NCBI RefSeq assembly: GCF_026210795.1
Contig: NC_089443.1
Location: 2,418,001 to 2,482,000 of the forward strand
DNA length: 64,000 bases
Origin: Rhizophagus irregularis
Taxonomy: Eukaryota > Glomeromycota > Glomeromycetes > Glomerales > Glomeraceae
Direction: 5' to 3'
The notes beneath the pieces were generated by a model. The model ran no database searches and was not told where the DNA came from. It saw only the letters and a list, made by a program, of their open reading frames with translations. The position numbers and the translations under genes were made by a program. How positions within the stretch are numbered: the stretch's first letter is position 1; each line of letters begins with the position of its first letter. Below are positions 44,556 to 56,600 of the stretch, piece after piece.

Positions 44556-46982
44556 ATGGAAATAACAACTTTAGAAGAGTTGAAACAACTTAGGGATAAA
44601 CTAAGAAGTGGTAAAGTTCGCATTGGAGGTCGTGGACAGGATTTTAATTTTGAAAACGGAAGTTCTTTAGAAGCAAAAACTACAAATGAACTCTATTCTA
44701 CAACCACTCAGGCTGAGTCGCCTTCTCTTGAGTCAAACTCACTTGTGCCGTCTATTATAGAGTACGAGAAATTTGTACGTGATTATTTTACAAACAATTT
44801 ACATAGCAAAAGCACGTTCCCAATGAGTTCTTATGAGCTTTTGAAAAGGTAAAGTCTGCGATAAATTAATTATTGACTTTTATTATAACAGGTTTCTAAC
44901 TGAATTGCTTGTACTATAAAATAGACTTGCTTCTTGGCAAATTACTCGGACTATTCCCTTTACAAAAAAATCATTAAATAATCTTGAAAATGCATTAAGG
45001 ACATTGTCAAAAACATGGGGACCTAATGTCATGTTAGTTAAAGAGAAACAAATTAACAAACATAATAAGTTAATGGTGGAAAAAGTTGAAATTGAAAAAT
45101 TAAGCGTAGTAAACGTTTTAGAAAGGTTAGATTTGTTAATTTTAATAAAATTATTTTATATCGAACCAAAAGACCAAATTCTAAGAGGGTATGTTATTTT
45201 AGTTCTTTAGAATTGAATGATCCTTCATTGCTTGATAAGTCATTGCAGATGACAATTTCTGTTAATGGTAATAAGAAACGCAAAATTGAAGAATTAACCG
45301 ATGATACTGGTAAATTTTCGAGTTATTAATAGCCCAAAATTTCAAAGAACAAAATCATATATGAAAATAATTAAATTATTTTACCAATTGTTAGCGTTAA
45401 AGGAAATTAACGAACTTCTCGATAAACCTTCATTTAAAGAAGTCGAGGAGAATAAATCTCTATACGATTTGTGCGTAATGTTAAATAAAAGATCATCTAA
45501 AGATAAATTGATAGTTGAAATGGTATATTGATCAATAAGAAATTGCAAATCTATTCTCTTTGAATTTTACGATTTATGTTTTTCTTATTAGTTTCGATCA
45601 ACTAATAATTCATTCCGAGAATTCTGTGTATATGGTACGAAAGCTGATTGTAGAAAACATCGGACAACAACTCGAGCATGTAACAGGGTTAGTTTGTCAT
45701 AACTTGCATAAAATGAAGTTACACGATCATCTTTATTAACTCAACTTATAAACAGCTTCATTTTAAACCAATGCTTCGTCCTCATACGGAATTGGAACTT
45801 GGAGATTGTTCCTATTTGAACACTTGTCATCGTATGGATACTTGTAAATATGTTCACTACGAACTTGATGATGATGAGAAAAATTGGATATATAAGAAGA
45901 GGAGACAAATTCCACCTGGTGTGGCAAGTATTGAACGAATTGCTTGTTTGTTATTTAAGCTTAGTAAAATACAATTTTGAACTAATGCGTGAAAATATTT
46001 TATTAAGGTTTTTACACCACCAACCAAAGTTGTGAGTAAATTTTTTTTTTTTGTTTCGCCTAATCCAAATTATTTATTACTTATTTATCAAATTGTAAAT
46101 TTTAATTCAGCGCCCGCCACAATGGATTAATTGTGATGTACGAAAATTTGACTTTTCTATTCTGGGAAAATTTACTGTTATTATGGCTGATCCGCCGTGG
46201 GATATTCATATGACGGTAAGCTATACGAAAGTTAAAACAATCTTAATGCGGTAGCATGAATTTAATGTATATTTAGCTCCCATATGGAACTATGACTGAT
46301 GATGAAATGAAAGCTATGGCAATTGCTGATTTGCAGGATGATGGTTTAATATTCTTGTGGGTTACCGGAAGGGCGATGGAACTTGGAAGAGAATGCTTGT
46401 CCATCTGGGGGTAAATTTTACATAATTATCATGTTCTGCAGGAAGAATTCATCTATGTGCTTATGCTGAATAATTTATATATACATTTAGGTACGATCGT
46501 GCTGATGAGCTTGTTTGGATCAAGACTAATCAATTACAGAGACTCATTCGAACCGGTAGAACAGGTCATTGGTTAAATCACAGCAAAGAACATTGCCTCG
46601 TTGGAATCAAAGGCAATCCTGAAGGTTTAAATTGGGGACTCGATTGTGATGTATTGGTTGGAGAGGTAAGTTTCTTATATTGTTTCAATAATGTCAATTG
46701 CGGAAAAAATGAATGAATAAATAAATGCTTCTGATTTCAATTATAAAGGTTCGAGAGACAAGTCGTAAACCGGATGAGGTCTATGGCTTAATCGATCGTT
46801 TGGCTCCAGGCACACGAAAACTAGAAATTTTTGGTCGCCAACATAACACACGTCCTGGATGGATGACACTTGGTAATCAATTGGACGATGTTCGTTTATA
46901 TGAGTCTGATGTCGTTACACTATATAATGAACGTTACCCAGAAAAACCGTGTCAGTTAACTCCGTTGCCTACGGACTGGTAA
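44556..46982 (+). CDS. IME4: METTL3/IME4-type mRNA N6-adenosine methyltransferase
   Basis: Catalytic subunit writing N6-methyladenosine on mRNA. About eleven exons from the ATG at 44556 ([16 protein letters not shown]) give roughly 553 residues. The N-terminal leader helix is followed by a zinc-finger part ([25 protein letters not shown], then [21 protein letters not shown]), matching METTL3 CCCH fingers. The MTase domain has the DPPW motif at about 365-368 ([19 protein letters not shown]), [16 protein letters not shown]-like block, [27 protein letters not shown] and [11 protein letters not shown]. The small exon 46008-46031 and the donor at 45921 are less certain. METTL14-like proteins lack DPPW, so this is the active subunit. 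Confidence 0.93.
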
Positions 46983-47338
46983 CATAAAATTAATTTGCCA
47001 TTTGTCATTTTACTCATTCATGTGTACTTGTTAATGTTTTATTTATAACATTTTATAATAATAATAAATAAAATTTTTGTATATAATAATAAATTTTTTT
47101 TCATATTATTAATTATTTTAATTCTAGTTAAAGATTAATGATAAAATTTTATATTAAATATATTTAGTAAAAATAAAATTTTGTAAAAAGTGGTTATCTA
47201 AACGGATTTTATTATTATATTATATCATGTTGATTTAATTAAATTACGTTATAACGATATTTGCCTAAATTAATGAGAAATATCTATAGGTAATATATAA
47301 CATTTACGATAATAAATTACTAATAATATATTTAATGT
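46983..47338. other. Convergent 3' spacer
   Basis: 356 bp, very AT-rich, between METTL3 and the glucuronokinase gene ends. No gene is seen. Confidence 0.5.
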
Positions 47339-48487
47339 TCATTCTTGTGGAATTAACCAACAAAAACGAATCTCTTTTTTTTCTAATTCGTTTTTTAATT
47401 TTTCAATGTTCGTTAGAATTGTTGAATCATCATCATCACCATTCCAAAGTCCCAATATAGCGCCACCAGAACCAGTAAATTTAGCAGCAAAGTTATACTT
47501 TCTAGCTAATTCAATTATAAATAAATTCGTTTGACCTAAAATTTGATCTCCAAAAATTTCGCGTCTTAATTCGAAATTTTTATTCATAAGTTTAGCAAGT
47601 TCTCTTCGTTTCGATTCGTTCTTGTGTATTAAAATGTTACGTGCTTGTTCAGTAAATGATATCAATTGTTTCATCGCATCGATTACTTTTTGATCTCCTC
47701 TTTCATATCTTTTTCGCACATCGCTATGAATTTTACCAGAATCACTAGGATTTAATTCATAAGCAATCCATAAACCTTTTGGTAATGAATTAATATCTAA
47801 TCTTTCATATATGCCAAAACCATGTTTAATCATTTGATCTTTATTAAAATCCATATACACTAAACCGCCGTAAACTTGGACTACACGATCTTGTAATCCG
47901 GCCGAAATTTTTAATTCATCTTTTTCAACCGAAAGTATTAAATTTGCTTGAATAGGTAACGAAATATTTTCATCAGAAATGTTATAAAAATTCATTAAAG
48001 CTTTCCAAAAAGCTGTTATAATAGCAGAAGAACCTGCAAAACCAACTTGTCTTGGAATATTTGTATTAAAATGAACCGAAAACCCTTGGTTATGAAGATC
48101 AATATTATTTTTCGAACAATATTCTGAAAATACTTTACAAGTAGCTTGTAATAAACAACTTTCTTTATTATATCCCTTACTTTTAGATATGCCAACTAAA
48201 GAATTTAAAGAATCGAATGATAAATCACAATCATTATTGGAATCCCCATTCTTAAGAAAAGAAATTTTACTATTTTCTTTTAAATGATTTGGAATTAAAG
48301 TAAGTTTAACAAAAAAATTTGAAATTAAGAGAGATATGGTTTTTCCATAATATCCATCTGATGGATTCCCCATCAGACCAACTCTAGCATAAGAATAGTG
48401 TATTAATTCCATTTGATTTCTTTTAATAAAAAAGAAATTGTTTAGAATATCCCAAAAAATGTTAGAATTCTGTTGTCGATCGGTCAT
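47339..48487 (-). CDS. Glucuronokinase-like GHMP kinase, single exon
   Basis: Predicted to phosphorylate D-glucuronate to glucuronate-1-phosphate, on the inositol-oxidation route to UDP-glucuronate. One uninterrupted frame gives up to 382 residues; Met26 (48412, MELIHYSYARVGLMGNPSD) is the more likely start, since it sits directly before the conserved ARVGLMGNPSDGYYGKTIS block. The GHMP ATP loop is NIPRQVGFAGSSAIITAF; other matches to plant glucuronokinase are SAGLQDRVVQVYGGLVYMDF and, near the end, AAKFTGSGGAILGLW. A different sugar-1-kinase specificity remains possible. It is the only long intronless host gene in a block where most genes have three or more exons. Confidence 0.85.
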   Translation of the reverse strand: MTDRQQNSNIFWDILNNFFFIKRNQMELIHYSYARVGLMGNPSDGYYGKTISLLISNFFVKLTLIPNHLKENSKISFLKNGDSNNDCDLSFDSLNSLVGISKSKGYNKESCLLQATCKVFSEYCSKNNIDLHNQGFSVHFNTNIPRQVGFAGSSAIITAFWKALMNFYNISDENISLPIQANLILSVEKDELKISAGLQDRVVQVYGGLVYMDFNKDQMIKHGFGIYERLDINSLPKGLWIAYELNPSDSGKIHSDVRKRYERGDQKVIDAMKQLISFTEQARNILIHKNESKRRELAKLMNKNFELRREIFGDQILGQTNLFIIELARKYNFAAKFTGSGGAILGLWNGDDDDSTILTNIEKLKNELEKKEIRFCWLIPQE

Positions 48488-48579
48488 AAATGCAATTGGT
48501 AAATTAAATTAAATGCACTAAATCAAGTATAACACAAAGATAATCGATATAATTTATCGAGTTGAATATTTTCCTCAAA

Positions 48580-51500
48580 ATGATCGTTAATCGATTAATA
48601 AACTGTTTAATAAAAAGACGACATTCAACTAATAAATTAAGGTTTTATACAAATTCGTATCAAAAGCAAACAGATATTGATCAATCCGTCAATTTACAAG
48701 GTAAAAAATCACTTGATCACGATAATAAATTATATAATTTATTTAATATTATAAAATAATTTTATAGCAACTTTTCCTTCGAGAACTCACACTTGTGGAG
48801 ACTTACGTTCAAGTCATGTTAATCAACGTGTGGTGTTAAGTGGTTGGGCACAAAGAATTCGGTATAACTATTATCAATTTAAACCTTAAATGATATACTA
48901 ACCAATAAACACTAAATTAGATTATAACGTGTTTATTTTGATTTCAGCAAGTTATCTCCAGAATTGATTTTTCTTCCAATTCGAGATTCATATGGAACAA
49001 CTCAACTTGTATATAGATCACCCAGCTTGGCTGATTATACAAATCTGATTCTTCAGGAGAAACTTTCTCAATTATCAACAGAAAGTGTTATTTGTGTAGA
49101 AGGGGTTGTTATCCAAAGATCTCAAGATACTATTAATAAGGTATGTAAAGTATGGTAAATTAATATTTTATAATTTTCTATACTACTAAAAATTTCTATA
49201 ATAGAATATGCCAACTGGTGAAATTGAGGTTGAAATTGACAAGTTACATTGTCTTAACCCAGCAAATACTTTGCCATTTCTTCCATCTGATAAAAAATTA
49301 GTAAGTTGTTAAACATTGTTTATTGTTTTGAGCCAATATAATATATATAATATTTTATTTAAATGAACATAGTCAAGTGAGGAAGTTAGGTCGAAACATC
49401 GATATATTGATTTACGGCGAGATACTCTTCAAAATAATCTTCGTAAACGTTCACTTGCATCATGGATTATAAGAGATTTTCTTGTGGATGAAGGTAAACA
49501 TTTAATCATAAAAAAATTTTTTTGTTTCATGGTCTAAATTTCATACCAATTTACTGATAGGATTCGTTGAAGTCGAAACACCAATATTATTTAAATCAAC
49601 ACCTGAAGGAGCAAGAGAGTTTATAGTACCAACAAGAACGAAAGGATTATTTTACGCATTAACACAAAGTCCGCAACAAGTTAATACCTTTTTTTATTGT
49701 GCTTTTGACTTTATTCATTTATTTTATTATTAAAATTATTCACATTTTTAAAAAGTATAAACAATTACTTATGGTCGGAGGAATTGATAAATATTTTCAA
49801 ATAGCAAAATGTTTTCGTGATGAAGATCTTAGAGCTGATAGACAGCCAGAATTTACTCAAGTAAAAAATGAAATTTTTATATCTCTCATTGAATTTTAAC
49901 TTAATATTAACTCATGCTTCTCTATAGATTGATTTAGAAATGTCATTTGTAAAAGTAGATGATATAATATCATTAATTGAAAAAATGTTGGTACAAGTTT
50001 GGAAAAAAGTTCTTGGAATAGATCTGACAAATAAAGTACCATTCCAAAGAATGACTTTTAATGAAGCCATGAGAAAAGTAACTTTTTATTTATGAAGTCG
50101 TTTTTGTATCGTAATCTTCAATAATATAATTTCTTATTTTTCTTAGTTTGGGTCAGACAAGCCAGATACACGTTATGGCATGGAAGTATGTAAAATATAT
50201 AAGTAACCCATTTTCTTCAGTAAATATTAATTTCTTTTAAAAAATTTTTATAGATCAGGGATATTTCATCATTTATATCTGATCTTTCAGTTCTATCTGA
50301 ATATTATGTTGAATGTTTAGTTATTAAAAATGGCATTACGTTATTAAGTAACAGTGAAATTGAGTCGTTAAAGTTATTAGATACCTCAGAAGATTCAAAA
50401 GCTAAATGTGTATGTATAGATTTATTCAAGTTATTTTTTGAAAAAGTTTTAATTTTCTTCATTTTTCTTATAAATAGGAATTCCATAAAATAAAAGCTGA
50501 CAAGTTAAATTCATGGTTTTTTGATTCACATTTATTGAAGCATTCATCTAATTTATATGATTCTTTTACTAAAGAACTTAATATTGAAGTTGGAGATTTT
50601 GTAATTATGAATAAACGAAAAAAAAATCTTACAGTAAATTTAATTAATCATTAAATTTTTATAAGCTCATTTTATTAATTTATATATATTTTAGTAATAA
50701 ATATTTTCCCATTAGAAAAGTTGGACATTATTAGGAAGAATTCGATCACAATTCATAACCCTTTTGCAATTGAAAGGTATTATTTTATTAGTTTTGTTAG
50801 GTATTAATTATAATTTATATCCCGTTATATAATAATAATTGTTTCCATTCTTTTAGGTATTTTGGATATATCACCATTGGAGCATAACTTTCTTTGGATT
50901 GAATCATTTCCTTTATTTACTCATAATGATGATACTGGACAGCTGGTTTCAACACATCATCCATTCACAGCTCCTCTATCCGAAGATATTGAGTTAATTT
51001 TTAAAAATCCTGAAAAGGCATGCATATGCAATTAAATATTATATTGATTACTTTCCTATTGCTTTAAACTCATATGTTTTTATAGGTTAAAGGACAAAAT
51101 TATGATTTAATATTAAATGGAGTAGAAATTGGAGGAGGTTCCATAAGAATTCATTCACCAAAATTACAATATATAATATTTAATGAAATATTAAAGGCAT
51201 GCTATTTATTGTTTTTTTTTTAAAAAAAAAGAGCTAATTTTTAACTTAAATGATTACATTAATATATTGTTTTAGTTAAGCAATGAAGAAATAAAAGGAT
51301 TTGAACACTTAATAAATGCACTTGGACATGGCTGTCCTCCACATGGTGGAATAGCAATAGGTAGGAAGGAAGTATATTAATTTTTATTAAGCTTTTTTAC
51401 TAAATATTATTATATATTATAGGATTTGATAGATTATTAACAATAATGTGCGAAACAAATTCGATTAAAAATGTAATTGCATTTCCGAAAACTGCATCTG

Positions 51501-51589
51501 GTAATGATTTAACAGTATTTAGCCCTTCTGAAATTTCTAAGGAAAAAATGAAAGAATATGGGATTCAATTAATCTCTGATAAAAATTAA
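48580..51589 (+). CDS. MSD1: Aspartyl-tRNA synthetase, mitochondrial
   Basis: Class II synthetase charging mitochondrial tRNA-Asp. The start is the ATG at 48580 ([24 protein letters not shown]), a good presequence; about fourteen small exons follow to TAA at 51587-51589. Domains in order: OB-fold anticodon-binding part ([27 protein letters not shown]), [10 protein letters not shown], motif 1 region ([20 protein letters not shown]), motif 2 ([29 protein letters not shown]), the bacterial-type GAD insertion (about 50270-50760), and motif 3 ([15 protein letters not shown]). The GAD insertion and [10 protein letters not shown] place it with bacterial/mitochondrial AspRS, not the cytosolic enzyme. 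Confidence 0.93.
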
Positions 51590-52041
51590 ATTAATAAAAA
51601 TAATTATTTATACCTTGATCGGCTCCTTCATGTGCAAATTGCATTAGATTATAGTATGGCGTTTTTTGTGTAATATATAATATAAAGATCTTCAGATCTT
51701 TATTATAAATTGATCCCCTTTGATGGTTGAAATTTTAGCCCCTAAAATCTATGACACACTTTTTTGGCAATGGCATATTTCTAATTGTGAACGAACTTAA
51801 ATTATAAACTTGAAATTACACAAGTCGCATATTTAAAATCACGAAAAAAATATATGGCTTAGATTATTTACAAGAATATTTTTTTTGACAGCAAAGTGAT
51901 ACGAAAATTTGGGGTTATACGAAATATATTCGGGAATACATTGTTAAAAGTTCCATTGTAATAATATTCGAATACTTGACATAAATAATTTCATATCTTT
52001 TTTTTTTTGTCTCAATTCAATCGTAAAAAAAAAATTGAATT
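51590..52041. other. Spacer without a gene
   Basis: 452 bp between two plus-strand genes, AT-rich. AAGATCTTCAGATCTT at about 51686 is a short perfect palindrome. Confidence 0.4.
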
Positions 52042-52872
52042 ATGGCGATTTCTCAACGGCTTCCAATGGAAATTATAATCGCAATATTATCATTTGTTCC
52101 AGCTAAAACACTTTTTAGATATCGTCGCTTATCAAAAGAATTACAATATGAAATACATAAAATATTAGTCGAAAGAATTCAAAATAATTTTGAATCGGGA
52201 AAAAATTATCTATTGGTATGTTAGTTATAAACTATGGTGTTTATTTAATTAAAGATTATACTAAGCACTTTTTTCCAATCGTATTATAAGGCTACGATCG
52301 AATCTTTAGACACTCATGGTTCAAGGCCAACTCATATATTTGATTTAATCTTACTAGATATAAATCTAAGTACTTTAGAAATAAGATTTAAAATAAATAC
52401 TAAATTAAATGATACCGCATCAAATATAAGTCCAAAAATAATAGGTAGAAAGTTAGAAGGTACAGAAATATGGGAAACGACGAGACAAAATGTTGATATA
52501 AGTTTAGAATCATCATGGACGACTTTTAACATTGATGATCATCCCGCTGAATTAATTAAAAATGTTTCTCTGCATGTATTTTCTCCATTTGATATAAATC
52601 ATAAAGCTACTTTTGTTGCAAAAGGAATTGTTACGTTTAATATGGATATTGAACCCGAAACTTTGGTTCGGTGGGAAAAAGCCATTGATGTTCATAATCA
52701 AGCAATTTTAGTCGTTAGAAACACGGTTAGTGAGTTTGACGAATTTGATTCTATAATCGTAATGGCATTAGTTGAAGAAGTGATCATAAAAGCTGGAATT
52801 TTATTAACTGCCATGGAAGAAAAATGGAAAGATGTTGTTTCGAGTGTTGTAATTGAGGATTTTGATGATTAA
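52042..52872 (+). CDS. F-box protein with uncharacterised C-terminal domain
   Basis: Two exons (52042-52215, 52291-52872) give 251 residues. The N-terminus (QRLPMEIIIAILSFVPAKTLFRYRRLSKELQYEI, residues 5-38) is a plausible F-box, which would link targets to an SCF ubiquitin ligase through Skp1. The rest is an unrecognised domain with beta-type segments (DLILLDINLSTLEIRFKINTKL, ESSWTTFNIDDHP) and an acidic helical end (EFDSIIVMALVEEVIIKAGILL). Families of such divergent F-box proteins are common in early-diverging fungi; the target is unknown. Confidence 0.65.
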
Positions 52873-53661
52873 CTTTTTTTTTAAAAAAAAAATAGAATTC
52901 TAGAAAAAAATTTTTTTTAATTTAATAAATACATGTATACAATTTTTTGGGGATTACATTTGTTTTAGGATAAAATCAATTAAATAAATTACAGTTAGAA
53001 TATTATACATGTCCCGTCAACTAATATGTATGATGGATTGAAATTATGTAAATTATTTGTAAAAAAATATATATATATTAACTATCTAAATTAAATTATT
53101 TTGCTATTTTAAAGAAAATTTAATCACCGCGCCTTAATATACCCTCTTCTTAAAAGTAATTTTTGTGATTAAATCTACCTTATAGTTCGTCCGTCACACA
53201 TACTATTAATGACTAAAGTAAAGAAAAATTTATTTATAAAGGAAAAAAACGTATCACCAAATGACATCCCGTTAAAATAATAATAGAAAAAGTGAAATAT
53301 TCTAATAAAAAAAAAGAAAAAATATATACTGCATAAAAAAAAATACATAATATGTCTAAGTAAATAGATAAAACCAAAATTGTTTAAAATAACCATTTCA
53401 GAAATTACATTACGTAGAACGAAAAAAAAAACTAAATATACTTTTATATAATATATACTAATAATAAGTTCTTGTTTTCGTTCTTAAATTTTTTTTTAAA
53501 AAATCATTACCGTAAAATAAATTTAAGAATAAAAATCCGAATTAGAGATTAACTCGTCATCAGAATACCCTGATCCCTTCAATATATAAAAAAACCTTCT
53601 ATATAATAAAAAATATATATATACTGTATATAATAAGGAATTTGAGTGCATAGTCTCTTAT
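52873..53661. other. Convergent spacer, no gene seen
   Basis: 789 bp of AT-rich DNA with A- and T-runs between the F-box gene and the end of the Pumilio gene. The minus-strand frame at 53175-53396 is Phe/Tyr low-complexity and is not supported. Confidence 0.5.
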
Positions 53662-56600
53662 TTATTGTTGAGCTTGAACTGGAACTTCAACTTGACCAAC
53701 CGAAGATTGTGTAAGCGACTCGGCAATGATTTGTGGCGATGATTGCGCCTGCGCATCACTACCGATAGACGGTGATTGTTGTTGTTGCTGCGATGGCTGT
53801 TCTTGGGATTGTTGCTGTTGTTGCTGAGATTGTTGGCTATTTGTCTGTTGCTGCAATAATTGTTGTTGCTGTTGTAAGAATGCAAGCATTTGTGCATTTT
53901 GAGTATTACCTGGCGTGGGTGGTGCTGTATTCATCATAGGTGGTGGCATCGCACTTGAAGCCGCGAGCATATAAGGATATGCAGCTGCAGGACTAAACAT
54001 TGCAGGATGATACATCCCAGCTACTGCTGCTAGTGTGGATGGATGAATGAAAGGCGGGAAAGGATTCATGTGCGGATAAGGTGAAGTAGGTGGAAATGGC
54101 GAATGAGGATGAGGAGACATTGGCATATTATTCATAAACATGGGTGTTGGTGGATATGCCGATGAAGGCGTAGATGCCATAGTTGTGGAAGTTGCAGTCG
54201 AATTTGATGAAGATCCTTCGCTTGAGGTAGGATTTATTGAAGATTGAGATCCCAATTGTTCGTGAGAAGAACCATTACTTTCTGATGAAGTTGTTCCTGA
54301 AGCGACTTGCTGCAATTGTTGATTTGCAAAAGCAGCTTGCGCGGCTGCATAATAGGCGGCGGCGGCTGCAAGATCTGGTGGCAAAGGGCTCGGAAACACA
54401 CCTTGTGGAGGGATACCGACTTGAGAAGGTCCAGGATTCAATGGTGTACTGCCAAGAGAAGGATCTCCCACCATACCTAATTCTTCAAGCAGACGTTTAT
54501 ATCCTTGTACCTGTTGAACCTTTAGTTTACCTAACACATATTTTACTTTTTCTCCCAATCGTGTTTTTTCGGTAGGATCTACATATGGACTAGCTAATAC
54601 TTTTTGAACAACACCAACACCATGAACTTGATCGCTAAGCACATCTTCTAAAACTTGGTCATTTGCAGAGAAAAATAATGAGGCGATTGTAAGATCACGT
54701 GCGTCTGCCTCTTGTCGTTGATTGACAATCTTAAGAACAGTCAACGATGCAAGCTTATGTGTACACAAGTGTGCCAAATGGGGAGAAAGGCGTGGAGCTA
54801 AAATACGATAACGGCCAGGAAATGAAGAGGTATCAAGCATCCACGTTAACAATAATGCGCCGTTTGGATTAGTTGAAAGGGGTACTGCATTCATTACAAT
54901 AGCAATGGCTACTTGTTTCTAATAATAAAAATAAAAGAAATTAAACTATTAGAACACACTTAAAAAATAAACAAACCCTAAATAGACTAATAAATATTTT
55001 ACCTGTTGTTTTTTTGTTACATGTTGACTTTCTAAACAGGCTCTCATGGCACGAGCTCCAAAACGACCTTGCGCTATATCCAAACATCGGTCTACCATTG
55101 CATCGAAAATAAATTGATTACGTTGAGGACTAAGACGTAAACAACATTGCACTACATAATTTCCAAATTGATCCAAAAGTAGTGGTGGAGTATATGCCTT
55201 AACATTGGAAGTGATAAGTTGCATCTAAAGAAAGAAGTATAAATAACCATTCAATATACTTATCACTATGCGGAATGTAACACTTGATATTAAATCATAT
55301 ACCTGAGCAGGAGTTTTGGCACAGTCAATAATCTTTTGTGCAGCCCAAGTCCCATTCTTATGAATACCAATGGTAGCTAAATGAGGTGCGATCTTTTCTA
55401 ACATTTTAGTTTTGGTATTCTCAGAACAACGTTCAAATAATTTTTGAATAACGGTGTTACCAATGTAATCTAATTATTAGGAAATAAAAATTTTAGGACA
55501 TATAAATTAAGAATATAAAGAATAGGAAATTTACCTACCACTTGATAATTCAACACATTCGTCTAATACTTCAGCAGCAATAGCTTCTACTTCTTTAGCA
55601 GAACAATGTCCACTATCTAAACGTTTTCGAATTTCTCTTAATCTAGAGGCATCCGGTTTGCGGTTTGGATTAGGATCTCCAACAGGTGGAATGGAAGTGA
55701 AATACGTTGCGGCAGGGCGATTTTCTGTAAAAATAAGTTAATAACGTATATTAAATTTGGTATACTATTCGTATAGAACAAAAAGTATAAAACACATTTA
55801 GAAACTAACCAAGAATATCATCGATATCATCATCAACTCCACCGCTTAATTCGCGCATCATTGATTGTTTTTCAGTAAGGCCATTATTAGCATTTGCTGC
55901 GCCCGCCATCATCATCCTTATCATATTATTATGATAATTTTCAACTTGTCCGTTCCATTGACCAGAATTTTGATTATTAGATGATGATGATGATGATGAA
56001 AGGTTTCTGATATGGCGCGTGGCCGGAGAACCTGGTTCAGGAGTTGACGTGGGCGAAGGTTTAGGTTGAACTTTTGCAAAACCAATCCTGACAGGTCCAA
56101 CAGCACTTCCAAGAACTTCTTTACCATGCAAAGCTTTCTTAGCTTTGACAGCATCATCTAACTTTTCAAAATTTACAAATCCACAATTCTTATGAGTAAG
56201 CACTCTAGCCGATTCAATAGCACCATATGGTGAAAAAATGTTCTGTAATGCCTGAGGAGTAGTAGAAGTGGGAATATTTCCGACCCAGAGAGCTCGTGTG
56301 GGTTGAAGTTGAGTTTGAGATGAAGGAGAAAGGTCATGATTATTTAATGCATCAGCCTTCCCGTAACCTACGCGAACAATACAATTTCCAACCCGGCCTC
56401 CCATTCTATTCATAATATCATCCTTAGCTCTAATAGCATCTTCGACGCGAACGAAATTAACAAAACCACATTCTTTATCAGGCAAAAGTCTGAGACTTTC
56501 GATGGTCCCATATGGCGAAAAAAGTTGCATAAGATCCTGGGTGCTAAGAGTCGGATCAATATTTCCAATCCAAAGAGAACGAGTTGGTGTTTGTGGGGGA

